Assembly: GCA_002713695.1 (NCBI GenBank)
Contig: PAUB01000049.1
Location: 94,130 to 158,129, forward strand
Direction: 5' to 3'
Source of the DNA: Opitutaceae bacterium
GTDB taxonomy: Bacteria; Verrucomicrobiota; Verrucomicrobiia; Opitutales; Opitutaceae
Length of the DNA: 64,000 nucleotides
The position numbers and the translations under genes are program-made. Below, one piece after another: positions 55,272 to 63,999 of this stretch (position 1 is its first letter; the number at the start of each line of letters is the position of its first letter). The notes beneath the pieces are model-generated. The model made no database searches and was not told the DNA's origin. It saw only the letters and a list, made by a program, of their open reading frames with translations.

Positions 55272-56321
55272 ATGGCACCTAAGACAAATCGTAATCGCAC
55301 TTTAACTGATCGTAGTGTTTCGCCGATACCCCACGTCGAAGAAGCACCGACAGCTTCCCCTTCATTTCTTGAAAAACCAGCCGCGGCCGCTCCTCAGGAC
55401 TACGCCCCGGCCGAAAGGAATAACCTCCAGCTCTACTTGCAAGAAATCGGCAAGACTCCCCTCCTCTCCATTCAGGAGGAGATCGATCTTTCCAAGCGCA
55501 TCCAGAAAGGAGACAAGGCAGCTCGTGATCACATGATCAAAGCCAACCTCCGTCTCGTAGTGAAGATCGCGATGGACTACAAAGATTTTGGGCTTCCGTT
55601 GCTTGATCTCATTTCCGAGGGTAATCTTGGCTTAATCAAAGCGGTTGAGCGCTTCGATCCCACCAAGGGCGGCAAACTCTCCACGTATGCAGCGTGGTGG
55701 ATCAAACAATACATCAAACGTTCGCTCGCGAATCAGTCTAAGACGATCCGTCTCCCTGTTCATCTCGTGGATAAGATTTCCAAGATGCGTCGCATGGCGA
55801 CGGCTCTGACCGAAGAATTGGGACGCGAGCCAACCGATGAGGAACTCGCACGTGAACTGCAGATTCCGACCAGCAAGGTCGCGCATCTCAAGTCCGTGAG
55901 TGTGCGCCCAGCATCACTCGATGCTCCGGTCGGCGAAGACAGCGACTCCGCGACCTTTGGTGATATCGTCAGCGACGAAAGTGCCGTCTCTCCTTACGAG
56001 GGCCTGCGTGATCGTTCGCGCAACACCGATCTCCACTCGATGGTCAACGCACTCGAACCACGTGAAGCCGAAATCCTCAAGGATCGCTTCGGACTTGAAA
56101 ATCGCGACCCACTCACCCTCGAAGAGGTCGGGCAGAAGTTCAACGTCACCCGAGAACGCATCCGCCAGCTCGAGTATCTCGCCATTAACAAAATGCGACG
56201 CGCCATGGCCAAACATGAAGCCATCCGAAGTGTCAAAGAGATTGAAGACGAGAAACGAGAGCAGGAACGCATGGAAGTCATCCGTGAATTCGCGGCCTCA
56301 AAGTTGATCACGACGAACTAA
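55272..56321 (+). CDS. rpoD: RNA polymerase sigma-70 family factor (RpoD/group 2 type)
   Basis: The 349-residue protein has sigma regions 1.2 (NNLQLYLQEIGKTPLLS), 2 (ANLRLVVKIAMDYKDFGLPL, LISEGNLGLIKAVERFD, LSTYAAWWIKQYIKRSLANQ), 3 (VHLVDKISKMRRMATAL) and 4 (LTLEEVGQKFNVTRERIRQLEYLAINKMRR). It lacks the long acidic region 1.1 and the non-conserved insert of E. coli sigma-70, as in many short housekeeping or group 2 factors. Which role it plays cannot be decided from one window; the region-2.4 and 4.2 helices are of the primary type. An efficient terminator follows. Confidence 0.9.
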   Translation: MAPKTNRNRTLTDRSVSPIPHVEEAPTASPSFLEKPAAAAPQDYAPAERNNLQLYLQEIGKTPLLSIQEEIDLSKRIQKGDKAARDHMIKANLRLVVKIAMDYKDFGLPLLDLISEGNLGLIKAVERFDPTKGGKLSTYAAWWIKQYIKRSLANQSKTIRLPVHLVDKISKMRRMATALTEELGREPTDEELARELQIPTSKVAHLKSVSVRPASLDAPVGEDSDSATFGDIVSDESAVSPYEGLRDRSRNTDLHSMVNALEPREAEILKDRFGLENRDPLTLEEVGQKFNVTRERIRQLEYLAINKMRRAMAKHEAIRSVKEIEDEKREQERMEVIREFAASKLITTN

Positions 56322-56346
56322 GCAAAATCTCATCGTCTCAAATTTC

Positions 56347-56373
56347 AAAGGCGGGCATCTAGCCCGCCTTTTT
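56347..56373 (+). terminator. intrinsic terminator after rpoD
   Basis: AAAGGCGGGC (56347-56356) pairs with GCCCGCCTTT (56362-56371) around a 5-base loop, followed by a T run. It lies 25 bases after the sigma factor stop. Confidence 0.92.
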
Positions 56374-56435
56374 CGTGCCCACGTCACACGCATCATGATC
56401 CCTATCCGCACAACCGATCGCAGCATGCAGACACG

Positions 56436-56468
56436 AAAAGTCCGCCCGGAAATTAATCCGGACGGCTT
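56436..56468 (-). terminator. intrinsic terminator of rpsA
   Basis: Read on the minus strand, AAGCCGTCCGG pairs with CCGGGCGGACTT (one bulged A) and is followed by TTTT. It sits 26 bases downstream of the rpsA stop. Confidence 0.82.
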
Positions 56469-56494
56469 AAGATTCAATCGGTCGGAACCGTGAC

Positions 56495-58168
56495 TTATTC
56501 TTCCTTCTTGGAGGCTTCGTCGAGGATATCGCCGAGGTTCATCATGTCGGTGCCGACCTCACGGTTCAGCGCTTCAAAGCTAGCCGTTTCCACTGCGAGT
56601 TCATCGCTGGAATAGTTGGCCGCCTTAATCGACAATCCGAGGCGACGCTCATCGCGATCAATCTTGATCACGCGTGCGCTCACTTCATCACCGGCGTTCA
56701 GGACATCCTTCACCTTCTCGACACGTTCTTCGCTGATTTGCGAAATGTGCACGAGACCGTCGATGCCGTCCTTCAGATCAACAAACGCACCAAACGAGGT
56801 GAGCTTGGTGACTTGACCGGTGACGACGTCACCGATCTTGAAGTGCGAGTCGATATCAGACCAAGGATCATTCAGCAGCTGCTTCATGCCGAGGCTGATA
56901 CGCTGTTGTTGAGGATCTACATCGAGAACGGTCGCATCGACATCGTCGCCCTTCTTGAAGACTTCGGATGGATGGTTGATCTTGCGCGTCCAGCTTATGT
57001 CAGAAACGTGAACCATACCGTCGATTCCTTCTTCGAGTTCGATGAAGGCACCGTAAGTGGTCATGTTGCGCACCTTGCCGCTGACGCGTGCGCCAATCGG
57101 ATAGTTGTGGCGGACCATATCCCAAGGATTTGGCTCGAGCTGTCGCAGGCCTAGCGAGATCTTCTGCTCTTCCTTCTGGATACCCAGAACAACGGCTTCG
57201 AGTTCCTGCCCAACCTTGAGCATTTCGGAAGGCTTGGTAATGCGCTTCGTCCAGGACATCTCGGTGATGTGCACGAGACCTTCGACACCAGGCTCGAGCT
57301 CAACAAACGCACCGTAAGGCACGAGGTTGACCACGCGACCTGCGATCTTGGCGCCGACCGGATACTTGCGGTCGATTTCGTCCCAAGGGTTCTTGGTGGT
57401 TTGCTTGAGACCAAGTGAAACGCGTTCTTTCTCGCGGTTCACTTCGATGATCATGACCTCGATCTCTTCACCCTGCTTGAGCATTTCGGAAGGATGCGAG
57501 ATACGTCCCCAGCTCATGTCGGTGATGTGAAGGAGACCGTCCATGCCATCGAGATCGATGAACGCACCAAAATCGGTGATGTTCTTGACCACGCCCTTGC
57601 GGGTTTGGCCTGGCTCGATCGTTTCGAGGAGAGAACGACGCTTATCAGCGCGTTGTTCTTCGATCAACTCGCGACGGGAAAGAACGATATTCTTCCGCTC
57701 CACGTTGATCTTCAGAACCTTAAAATCGTAGGTTTGGCCGACGTATTGGTCGAGGTTCTTAGGCGGCTGCACATCAATGTGCGAAGCCGGCATAAACGCA
57801 TCGACGCCAATCGAGATAATCAAACCACCCTTCACCTTAGCTTTCACGCGACCAGCGGCCACGGAACCTTCAGGAAAGGTCGTTAGGATATTATCCCAAT
57901 TCTTCTTCTGCTCGGCTTTGTCAAAGGACACCACGGGATTGCCGTTTTTGTCTTCGAGCTTTTCGAGGAGCACTTCGATTTGGGAGCCGATTTGCAGCTC
58001 GCCGATATCGAGAAACTCGTGGGCCGCGATTAGGCCTTCGGATTTGCCACCAATATCAACGACTACTTCGTTTTGGCGGATTTCTGTGATGGTGCCGGAG
58101 ATGATTCCATCTTCCTTGAGCTGGTCAAATGATGACTGCTCGAGCAACTCTTGCATTACTGAACTCAT
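56495..58168 (-). CDS. rpsA: 30S ribosomal protein S1
   Basis: S1 helps the 30S subunit bind structured or leaderless mRNA, fitting the scarcity of strong Shine-Dalgarno sequences here. The 557-residue protein has six S1 RNA-binding repeats; repeats 3-6 are the clearest, marked by FGAFIDLDGMDGLLHITDMSW, YGAFVELEPGVEGLVHITEM, YGAFIELEEGIDGMVHVSDI and FGAFVDLKDGIDGLVHISQI. A glutamate-rich tail ends the protein. I took ATG 58168 (MSSVMQELLEQSS); the frame extends upstream but with non-family sequence. The 200 bases upstream (58169-58375) must hold its promoter; none could be assigned with confidence. Confidence 0.95.
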   Translation of the reverse strand: MSSVMQELLEQSSFDQLKEDGIISGTITEIRQNEVVVDIGGKSEGLIAAHEFLDIGELQIGSQIEVLLEKLEDKNGNPVVSFDKAEQKKNWDNILTTFPEGSVAAGRVKAKVKGGLIISIGVDAFMPASHIDVQPPKNLDQYVGQTYDFKVLKINVERKNIVLSRRELIEEQRADKRRSLLETIEPGQTRKGVVKNITDFGAFIDLDGMDGLLHITDMSWGRISHPSEMLKQGEEIEVMIIEVNREKERVSLGLKQTTKNPWDEIDRKYPVGAKIAGRVVNLVPYGAFVELEPGVEGLVHITEMSWTKRITKPSEMLKVGQELEAVVLGIQKEEQKISLGLRQLEPNPWDMVRHNYPIGARVSGKVRNMTTYGAFIELEEGIDGMVHVSDISWTRKINHPSEVFKKGDDVDATVLDVDPQQQRISLGMKQLLNDPWSDIDSHFKIGDVVTGQVTKLTSFGAFVDLKDGIDGLVHISQISEERVEKVKDVLNAGDEVSARVIKIDRDERRLGLSIKAANYSSDELAVETASFEALNREVGTDMMNLGDILDEASKKEE

Positions 58169-58375
58169 AACAATGACCGACGATTGGAAATTTGTGCTCA
58201 GCAAATTTCGTCTCACCGGGATGACCCCGTATTCATGGGATCGTGGGTTGACTGTTATCTAACGTAAGTGGCCGATGGGAGCAATGCGACAACACCGGCT
58301 GAACCATAACTAAAGTCGCGAAAGATCAGAATCGCGTGTTTGCCAGCTCGTCGGCAAGCGGAAAGTGGCGATTTT

Positions 58376-58831
58376 TCAGTCTTCTTTCAGCAACAGCTCC
58401 ACGCCACGAAACAGCATATTATAGAGCAAATCGCTCCGAATCGGCATTTGAGTGGCATAGCCTCCAGATTGCGTATACTGATCCTCAACCACCTCAGTCA
58501 TCCAAACCTGCATCTCCGTTTCACCTGGCATCGTTTCGATAAATTCAACTTTTAGCGAAATCTGGCTCGCACCGCTCAACGCATCATTGCCATTCACGCG
58601 ACTCACCCCCGAGAGCCTCCGAGAGCTCGCGCGACCTCGAATCGAACGATAACCCATCTCGGACAATACCAGCTTGGTCGCCTCAAAGACCTGTTCGTAA
58701 TCCGACGCAAATACCTTCACGCGAGGTGGTTCCGGCGTGAATCTGGCTTGCAGCTGCTCACCAATTGATTCACAGCCAATCATTCCTAAGATGACCGCAA
58801 TCAGAGCGAAAATGCTGATTCGGTTACTCAT
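58376..58831 (-). CDS. small predicted lipoprotein, unknown function
   Basis: The 151-residue product has a lipoprotein signal: basic start, hydrophobic stretch (ISIFALIAVILGMIGC) with the lipobox cysteine at residue ~20. The mature part has the pattern of a small alpha/beta periplasmic domain (VFASDYEQVFEATKLVLSEM, ISLKVEFIETMPGETEMQVWM). The start at 58831 is fixed by an ATGA overlap with the aguA stop, so it is the last gene of hisG-aguB-aguA. I know of no functional link to polyamines. Confidence 0.82.
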   Translation of the reverse strand: MSNRISIFALIAVILGMIGCESIGEQLQARFTPEPPRVKVFASDYEQVFEATKLVLSEMGYRSIRGRASSRRLSGVSRVNGNDALSGASQISLKVEFIETMPGETEMQVWMTEVVEDQYTQSGGYATQMPIRSDLLYNMLFRGVELLLKED

Positions 58832-59877
58832 GCTGGTTGTTGCTGAGAAATACAGTGAAGTGAGCCCAAGCCCCAAATCAAGTCGTAGCAATCGATCCCG
58901 ACGACCTCACGCTCAGGGAAACAGCTTCCCATGATTCTGCGCGCTTCGGCATCGCGCTTCGGTTGACGAAACTGCGGCACCAACACCGCACCATTGATCA
59001 CCAGATAATTCACATAACTCGCCGGCACACGCTGCCCCTGAAGAGCAAACGGCTTCGGCATCGGGAGCTCCACGATATCGTAGCCCTTTCCCTTGGCCGT
59101 GCGAAACCCGCGTAATCGCTGTAAATTCTCCGCCAATATTCGGTGGTTTGAATCGCGCTTGTTCGGCTCCAAGCAAGTGATGAATCCGTCCGCTTTATAG
59201 AAACGGGTAATGTCATCGATATGCCCGTCGGTGTCGTCGCCGATGATTCCATCTCCCACCCAGAGAATCGTTTTCACTCCGAGGTAGTTTTTGAGGTTTC
59301 GCTCGATCTGCCTTTTCGACAAATGCGGATTACGATTCTCGTTGAGTAAACACTGCTCACTCGTGAGCAACACGCCACGGCCATTGACCTCGATCGAACC
59401 GCCCTCCAGCACCATGTCATTTACCAACCGGCGCACCTTAAGCTTACGCGCCACCCTCGCAGGAATCTTGTTATCCAGATCGTAAGGCGGATATTTGTCG
59501 CCCCATGCGTTGTAGTGCCAATCGGTTAACGCGACCTCCTCCGTCTTCCGATGTTTCACAAAGATCGGGCCATGATCTCGACACCACGCGTCGTTGGTCG
59601 GGTGATCGTAAAATTTTACTCGCGACATTTCGGCGCCCGCTTTCGCGCACAGTCGTTTAGCTCGTGCCTGCAAAGGCTTCGCGCAATTGATCCGCACCTC
59701 CTCAAACCGGCTGATCTGTTTCACGATCTCCGCGTAGACATACGGAATCGGTCGAAACTGCCCCGGCCATGTCTTATAGTTATGCGGCCACGAAAGCCAC
59801 ACCGCTACTTGCGGTTCCCACTCCGCCGGCATGCGAAAACCTTCAGCAGCCGGAGTCTTCTGATCGGGCGAAGCCAT
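58828..59877 (-). CDS. aguA: agmatine deiminase
   Basis: AguA converts agmatine to N-carbamoylputrescine and ammonia. The 349-residue protein is of the porphyromonas-type peptidylarginine-deiminase family: MPAEWEPQVAVWLSWPHN at the start, NDAWCRDHGP and VLEGGSIEVNGRGVLLT in the middle, DDTDGHIDDITRF with catalytic His, and the catalytic cysteine near the end in GLGSLHCISQQQ. It follows aguB by 5 bases. Confidence 0.93.
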   Translation of the reverse strand: MASPDQKTPAAEGFRMPAEWEPQVAVWLSWPHNYKTWPGQFRPIPYVYAEIVKQISRFEEVRINCAKPLQARAKRLCAKAGAEMSRVKFYDHPTNDAWCRDHGPIFVKHRKTEEVALTDWHYNAWGDKYPPYDLDNKIPARVARKLKVRRLVNDMVLEGGSIEVNGRGVLLTSEQCLLNENRNPHLSKRQIERNLKNYLGVKTILWVGDGIIGDDTDGHIDDITRFYKADGFITCLEPNKRDSNHRILAENLQRLRGFRTAKGKGYDIVELPMPKPFALQGQRVPASYVNYLVINGAVLVPQFRQPKRDAEARRIMGSCFPEREVVGIDCYDLIWGLGSLHCISQQQPA

Positions 59878-59882
59878 AGGAG

Positions 59883-60758
59883 TTAATCGCTAAAGCGTTT
59901 CGTCAAATCGCCGTAAGCGTCGATTCGGCGGTCACGCAAAAACGGCCAATGCGTGCGCGTCACGTCGACAGTATCCAACTCGATCGGCACTAGCATCACT
60001 TCCTCTTTATCCTTGCTGCCTTTCGCTAAAATCTGACCACTTGTTCCGGCGACAAAACTCTGCCCCCAAAACTCGATCCCATCGCCCCCAATTGGAGTCT
60101 CGTGCCCAATGCGATTCACGGCCGCCACGTAACAACCATTAGCCACGGCATGACTGCGTTGAATCGTTTCCCAAGCACCGTGCTGATTCACGCCATACTC
60201 GGCTTTCTCCGAAGGATGCCAGCCGATCGCCGTCGGATAGAAAAGGATCTCCGCACCTTGCATCGCCGTGAGTCGCGCCGCTTCCGGATACCATTGATCC
60301 CAACAAATGAGCACGCCAATCTTCCCAAACTTCGTCTCCCAAGCTTTGAAACCTTTGTCGCCCGGAGTGAAATAGAATTTCTCGTAAAACAACGGATCGT
60401 CGGGGATATGCATCTTCCGATACATCCCCAACATCTTGCCATCGGCATCGATGATGATCGCAGTGTTATGATACAGTCCCGCCGCACGCTTTTCAAAAAG
60501 CGAAGCGATGATCACTACCCCGTATTTCTTCGCGATTTTCTGAAATGCACGCGAGCTCGGCCCCGGGATAGGTTCTGCTAGTTTGAAATTTTCGTGATCT
60601 TCGTTCTGGCAGAAATACTGCGAACGAAAAAGCTCCTGCGTGCAGATGATCTGTGCGCCCTTCTTCGCCGCCTTTTCGGTCAGCACCAGCGTCTTCTTTA
60701 AGTTGGCCGCCGGCTTCGCGCCGCATGCATGCTGCAGGATTCCGAGGGTGACTTTCAT
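59883..60758 (-). CDS. aguB: N-carbamoylputrescine amidase
   Basis: AguB hydrolyses N-carbamoylputrescine to putrescine. The 291-residue nitrilase-superfamily protein has the Glu-Lys-Cys triad in ICTQELFRSQYFC, MYRKMHIPDD and GVLICWDQWYPEAARL. Its location next to aguA, together with speA, supports the assignment over other nitrilases. It starts 5 bases after the hisG stop. Confidence 0.93.
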   Translation of the reverse strand: MKVTLGILQHACGAKPAANLKKTLVLTEKAAKKGAQIICTQELFRSQYFCQNEDHENFKLAEPIPGPSSRAFQKIAKKYGVVIIASLFEKRAAGLYHNTAIIIDADGKMLGMYRKMHIPDDPLFYEKFYFTPGDKGFKAWETKFGKIGVLICWDQWYPEAARLTAMQGAEILFYPTAIGWHPSEKAEYGVNQHGAWETIQRSHAVANGCYVAAVNRIGHETPIGGDGIEFWGQSFVAGTSGQILAKGSKDKEEVMLVPIELDTVDVTRTHWPFLRDRRIDAYGDLTKRFSD

Positions 60759-60763
60759 GACGG

Positions 60764-61663
60764 CTAGTAAACGACTTTATTCAGCGGATACTCGACGATC
60801 CCCTCAGCCCCAAGTTCCTTGAGTTGAGGAATGATTTCACGTACGACGCTTTCGTCGATAATAGTCTCAAGCGCAATCCAATCAGGATCGCTCAAAGTGG
60901 ACAGCGTGGGATTACGCAGCGCTGGAATCGTCGCTACGATCTTATCGACCGAGCCTTTTAACACGTTGAGCTTCAATCCCACTTTAGATTCAGCTTCGAG
61001 CGCAGATTGGAGGAGCAAGGCAATCGTTTCGATCTTCTTACGCTTCACCGGATTCGCCCAGCTGTCCTTGTTGGCGATGAGTTTGGTGTTCGTTTCGAGC
61101 AGCGTATCAATGATCCGCAGTTTATTCGCACGAATCGAATTACCCGTTTCCGTGATATCGACAATAGCATCCACCAAATCAGGCACCTTCACTTCGGTCG
61201 CGCCCCAGGAGAACTCAACCTCAGCATCAATCCCCTTGTCGGCAAAATAACGCTTCACTGTGCCCATCATTTCTGTGGCCACGCGTTTGCCCGCGAGCTC
61301 TTCCGGTTTGGTGATGCCCGAACCTTCAGGAACGCAAAGCACCCAGCGCGATTTTTTCGAAGACGCGCGACTATAGATCAGATCGCAGACATCCACGACA
61401 TCGGACTCATTTTCCTGAATCCAGTCATGTCCGGTCAGGCCACAATCGAAGAAGCCGTGCTCAACATAACGGCTAACTTCTTGCGCTCGGACAAAACGGC
61501 CATCGAGTTCACTGTCGTCGATGGAGGGCTTGTAGGAACGCGAATTCGTGGTGATACGCCAACCTGCTTTCGCAAACAGATTTTTCGTAGCTTCCTCGAG
61601 ACTGCCTTTCGGCAACCCGAGCATGAGAATTGGCTTACTATCGAACACGCGCTCAAAGCACAC
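60764..61663 (-). CDS. hisG: ATP phosphoribosyltransferase, long form
   Basis: HisG joins ATP and PRPP in the first step of histidine synthesis. The 299-residue length marks the long, autonomous form. LGLPKGSLEEATKNLF starts the fold, DCGLTGHDWIQE and GATEVKVPDLVDAIVDITETGNS bind the substrates, and the C-terminal ACT-like domain (LKLNVLKGSVDKIVATIPAL) is where histidine feeds back. The start is a GTG either at 61663 or at 61648, since no ATG is near except the one at LMLGLPKG. It heads the operon with aguB-aguA-lipoprotein; no other his gene is adjacent. Confidence 0.94.
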   Translation of the reverse strand: MCFERVFDSKPILMLGLPKGSLEEATKNLFAKAGWRITTNSRSYKPSIDDSELDGRFVRAQEVSRYVEHGFFDCGLTGHDWIQENESDVVDVCDLIYSRASSKKSRWVLCVPEGSGITKPEELAGKRVATEMMGTVKRYFADKGIDAEVEFSWGATEVKVPDLVDAIVDITETGNSIRANKLRIIDTLLETNTKLIANKDSWANPVKRKKIETIALLLQSALEAESKVGLKLNVLKGSVDKIVATIPALRNPTLSTLSDPDWIALETIIDESVVREIIPQLKELGAEGIVEYPLNKVVY

Positions 61664-61718
61664 CCACCCTCTGTAACCTTCAAGAAAATTCGCGGACGCT
61701 CCGATCCACCGAAAGGGC

Positions 61719-62279
61719 TCACTTATCCTTACTTAGATCAAATATGGTAATCTTGGGTTTTACCCCCGGCACCAGGAGAGGATGAATCTCTCCGGCAATA
61801 TGACATTGGATGGTGCAATTGAGATTCGACGAACCAACCACAAACTCTCGTTGCATGATCTTCTGCTCTTCTGAGGCACGGGCCAAGGCCGCTACCACAG
61901 TTCCTAGGTAATTCTCTCCACTCAAATACATGAAATGATGCACTGCATTCTCTTCTGCAGTCGCGAACTCCCAACGCCCATCTTCGTGCTGCTTAATCAA
62001 AACTGTAGCCCGCAAGTCAAATGCCGTATCTCGACGCGCTTGGATGACAACCATCATCCTAGACCGCAGATGCTCCAATTGCAGCCTCTGCAAGACCAAC
62101 ACCGTTCCATCTGAATACAGCGGTAGCATCACGTCTCCGTGCCCAATCATGACATCGGAATTTGGGATCTGGTCAGCAACCTGCTCAGCCTTTTTCCAAG
62201 GGTGCATATCTGCGACCACAATAGCTATCGGACTCATCCCCGGATTTGCGCCGTCCTCCGTCGCGCAGAGATCAGTCAT
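61719..62279 (-). CDS. conserved-looking protein of unknown function
   Basis: About 186 residues with even amino acid use and no membrane segment. It reads MTDLCATEDGANPGMSPIAI and then VADMHPWKKAEQVADQI, SDVMIGHGDVMLPLYSDGT, HHFMYLSGENYLGTVVAAL. I do not recognise a family. The start may be the ATG at 62279 or at 62237. It lies divergent from a winged-helix gene only about 20 bases away, so promoters would overlap, and it is 55 bases upstream of hisG on the same strand. Confidence 0.5.
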   Translation of the reverse strand: MTDLCATEDGANPGMSPIAIVVADMHPWKKAEQVADQIPNSDVMIGHGDVMLPLYSDGTVLVLQRLQLEHLRSRMMVVIQARRDTAFDLRATVLIKQHEDGRWEFATAEENAVHHFMYLSGENYLGTVVAALARASEEQKIMQREFVVGSSNLNCTIQCHIAGEIHPLLVPGVKPKITIFDLSKDK

Positions 62280-62300
62280 GATCTCAACGTCACGAAAAAC

Positions 62301-62642
62301 GTGAAAGTCAGCGGCGAGCCATTCGAATTCTGTGGAGCTAAGATCAATCCGGTGCGTCTCGAAATTACGTTTCCCGACGGCAGTGCTGAAAAAATAGGCC
62401 GCAAGGAACTCAGCATCCTCACTCACCTCAATGTGAACCAGAGCATCGTGATTACACCTAAAGCTTTGATTCATTCAGTCTGGGGCGTTCACGCTGATGT
62501 GCGCAGTCGCTCACTCGACCAATACGTCGTCAAAGTTCGCGACCTCTACAAGAAGCACGAGCTTAGCCTCGATTCATTCCGCACCATTCACGGCGTAGGC
62601 TACATCTTCGATCCCAAGGGCATCTCGCCTGAGGGTCTCTAA
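62301..62642 (+). CDS. winged helix-turn-helix (OmpR/PhoB-type) DNA-binding protein without a receiver
   Basis: The product of about 113 residues is a stand-alone Trans_reg_C domain: GRKELSILTHLNVNQSIVIT, then VWGVHADVRSRSLDQYVVKV and FRTIHGVGYIFDP, the wing. A receiver domain is missing; the frame is open further upstream to 62139 but that part is antisense to the neighbouring gene and not receiver-like. I used GTG 62301 as start. It may regulate the adjacent unknown gene. Its stop overlaps the exonuclease stop by 4 bases on the opposite strand. Confidence 0.68.
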   Translation: MKVSGEPFEFCGAKINPVRLEITFPDGSAEKIGRKELSILTHLNVNQSIVITPKALIHSVWGVHADVRSRSLDQYVVKVRDLYKKHELSLDSFRTIHGVGYIFDPKGISPEGL

Positions 62643-63520
62643 AAGAGCTCGGGCTGCGTGTAGCGTTTCCGCGCTTCGATTAGCGTGGATTTCATTTCCA
62701 GTTCTTCGAGCAAACGCAGCAACTCAACGATCTGAGGTTCGGTCTGTTTGGCTGCTACGATCGGCAGATTTAAATCAAACCGGGTGAGCTGAAGATTCAT
62801 CCGCAGTCTTTCGGCATCCGCCGTGATCTTCTCCCGAAAGCGCTCCGGTTTCACTTCATCCGCATACGCGATAATGCCTTCAAGATCGCCGTAGGTCTGC
62901 AACCACTTCGCCGCCGTCTTCGGGCCGACTCCCGCCAACCCCGGAATATTATCCGCAGTGTCCCCCACCAGCGCGAGGTAGTCCGCGATTTGCGCCGGGG
63001 TAACTCCAAATTTTTCCACCACGCCTTCTGCGTCCATCAATCTCCACCCAGCCTTCGGATTGGCTGGCGTGGGCGGCAGCAACATCTTGATGCGATCATC
63101 CACCACCTGCGCGAAATCCTTGTCTGCGCTCACCACCAAAACCTCATGTCCCGCCTTGGCCAAAGCCACGGCCTGCGATGCCAGTAAATCGTCTGATTCC
63201 ACCCCATGCTGCTCGATCCCGACCAGTCCCATTGCCCGCGTGAGCGATTTCACAAACGGCAATTGTTGCACCAGGGCTTCCGGCGTTTCCTGACGCTGCG
63301 CTTTGTATTCTGGATGAATAGCTAAGCGATCCTGAGACCCGCCTAGATCAAAAAACACCAAAGTCGCGGCCGGGCTCTCGTCGTCGATCAATCGCCACAA
63401 CGATTTCACCCAACCATGCAAAGCTCCGGTCGGAAACCCATCCGTTCGCGTTAATTCCGGCATTCCGTAGAATGCGCGAAACGCCAGATTGAATCCATCA
63501 ACGAGCATCCATTTAGCCAT
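62639..63520 (-). CDS. 5'-3' exonuclease domain protein (PolA N-terminal/ExoIX-like)
   Basis: The 293-residue protein has the FEN-type fold: LVDGFNLAFRAFYGMP with the first metal aspartate, SDDLLASQAVALAKAG, VVSADKDFAQVVDD, and the helix-hairpin-helix GVGPKTAAKWL preceded by LVGDTADNIPGLAG. It corresponds to the N-terminal domain of DNA polymerase I without polymerase or proofreading parts. Such stand-alone proteins act on 5' flaps and RNA primers. All acidic metal ligands that I can place are present. Confidence 0.9.
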   Translation of the reverse strand: MAKWMLVDGFNLAFRAFYGMPELTRTDGFPTGALHGWVKSLWRLIDDESPAATLVFFDLGGSQDRLAIHPEYKAQRQETPEALVQQLPFVKSLTRAMGLVGIEQHGVESDDLLASQAVALAKAGHEVLVVSADKDFAQVVDDRIKMLLPPTPANPKAGWRLMDAEGVVEKFGVTPAQIADYLALVGDTADNIPGLAGVGPKTAAKWLQTYGDLEGIIAYADEVKPERFREKITADAERLRMNLQLTRFDLNLPIVAAKQTEPQIVELLRLLEELEMKSTLIEARKRYTQPELF

Positions 63521-63569
63521 AGGCCTCTAGCGAAACAGCGTGCGCCGAAAGCTCAAACCTAGAAGACGA

Positions 63570-63935
63570 TCAATCGCCGTTTCTTGCCTCTGCCCCACCC
63601 GGCGTAATCAGCACGGGATTTTGAAACAAAGCACTCGGAGCCACATTACGCAGGTTCTGCTTTTTCGGAGAACCACCAGGGCTCAACAAATTAGCCGTAA
63701 CGAAAATTATCAGATTTCGTTTCTGAGCGCTTTCACCTTTTGAACGAAACAGTTTACCCAAAATTGGGATATCGCCCAACACGGGTATCTTGTCGTTTAC
63801 CTTCTTCACCTCTTCACGAGTCAATCCACCCATGATTAAGGTCGCGCCATCCCATATCGTAACCTTGGTCGAAATATCGCGCACGGAGAAGATTGGCTGA
63901 TAAAATCCCGAGGGCACATTGGTCGAGTTACCCAA
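63570..63935 (-). pseudogene. C-terminal fragment of a type II/III secretin
   Basis: The frame ends a secretin: GNSTNVPSGFYQPIFSVRDI, then VTIWDGATLIMGGLTREEVK, VNDKIPVLGDIPILGKLF and RNLIIFVTANLLSPGGS, the conserved outer-membrane ring domain that ends GspD/PilQ-like proteins. Reading upstream in the same frame meets a TAA at 63954-63956 within 20 bases. Several hundred residues of N-domains and barrel are therefore absent from the readable frame. The broken edge meets sequence that looks like an insertion-sequence end, so the gene seems to be interrupted there. It may work with pseudopilins such as the one at 21.7 kb. Confidence 0.7.
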
Positions 63936-63945
63936 ACTGGTCCAC

Positions 63946-63999
63946 CTAAACAGTTAGTCTGGATGGGTTGATGTAGTGGTTGAGGGTGTAGAGTAAGTC
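63946..63999 (-). mobile_element. possible insertion-sequence end with transposase C-terminus (partial)
   Basis: On the minus strand the last bases of the window read DLLYTLNHYINPSRLTV followed by TAG at 63946-63948. This resembles the end of an IS3/IS481-type transposase in composition. A TGTTTAGGTGGACCA-like sequence at 63941-63955 lies where a terminal inverted repeat would, immediately before the secretin fragment. Only one end is visible, so family and target duplication cannot be checked. Confidence 0.4.

Noticed and set aside
56616..57886. Plus-strand frames opposite rpsA
   Set aside because: They repeat because S1 repeats are similar; all are shadows of the six S1 domains.
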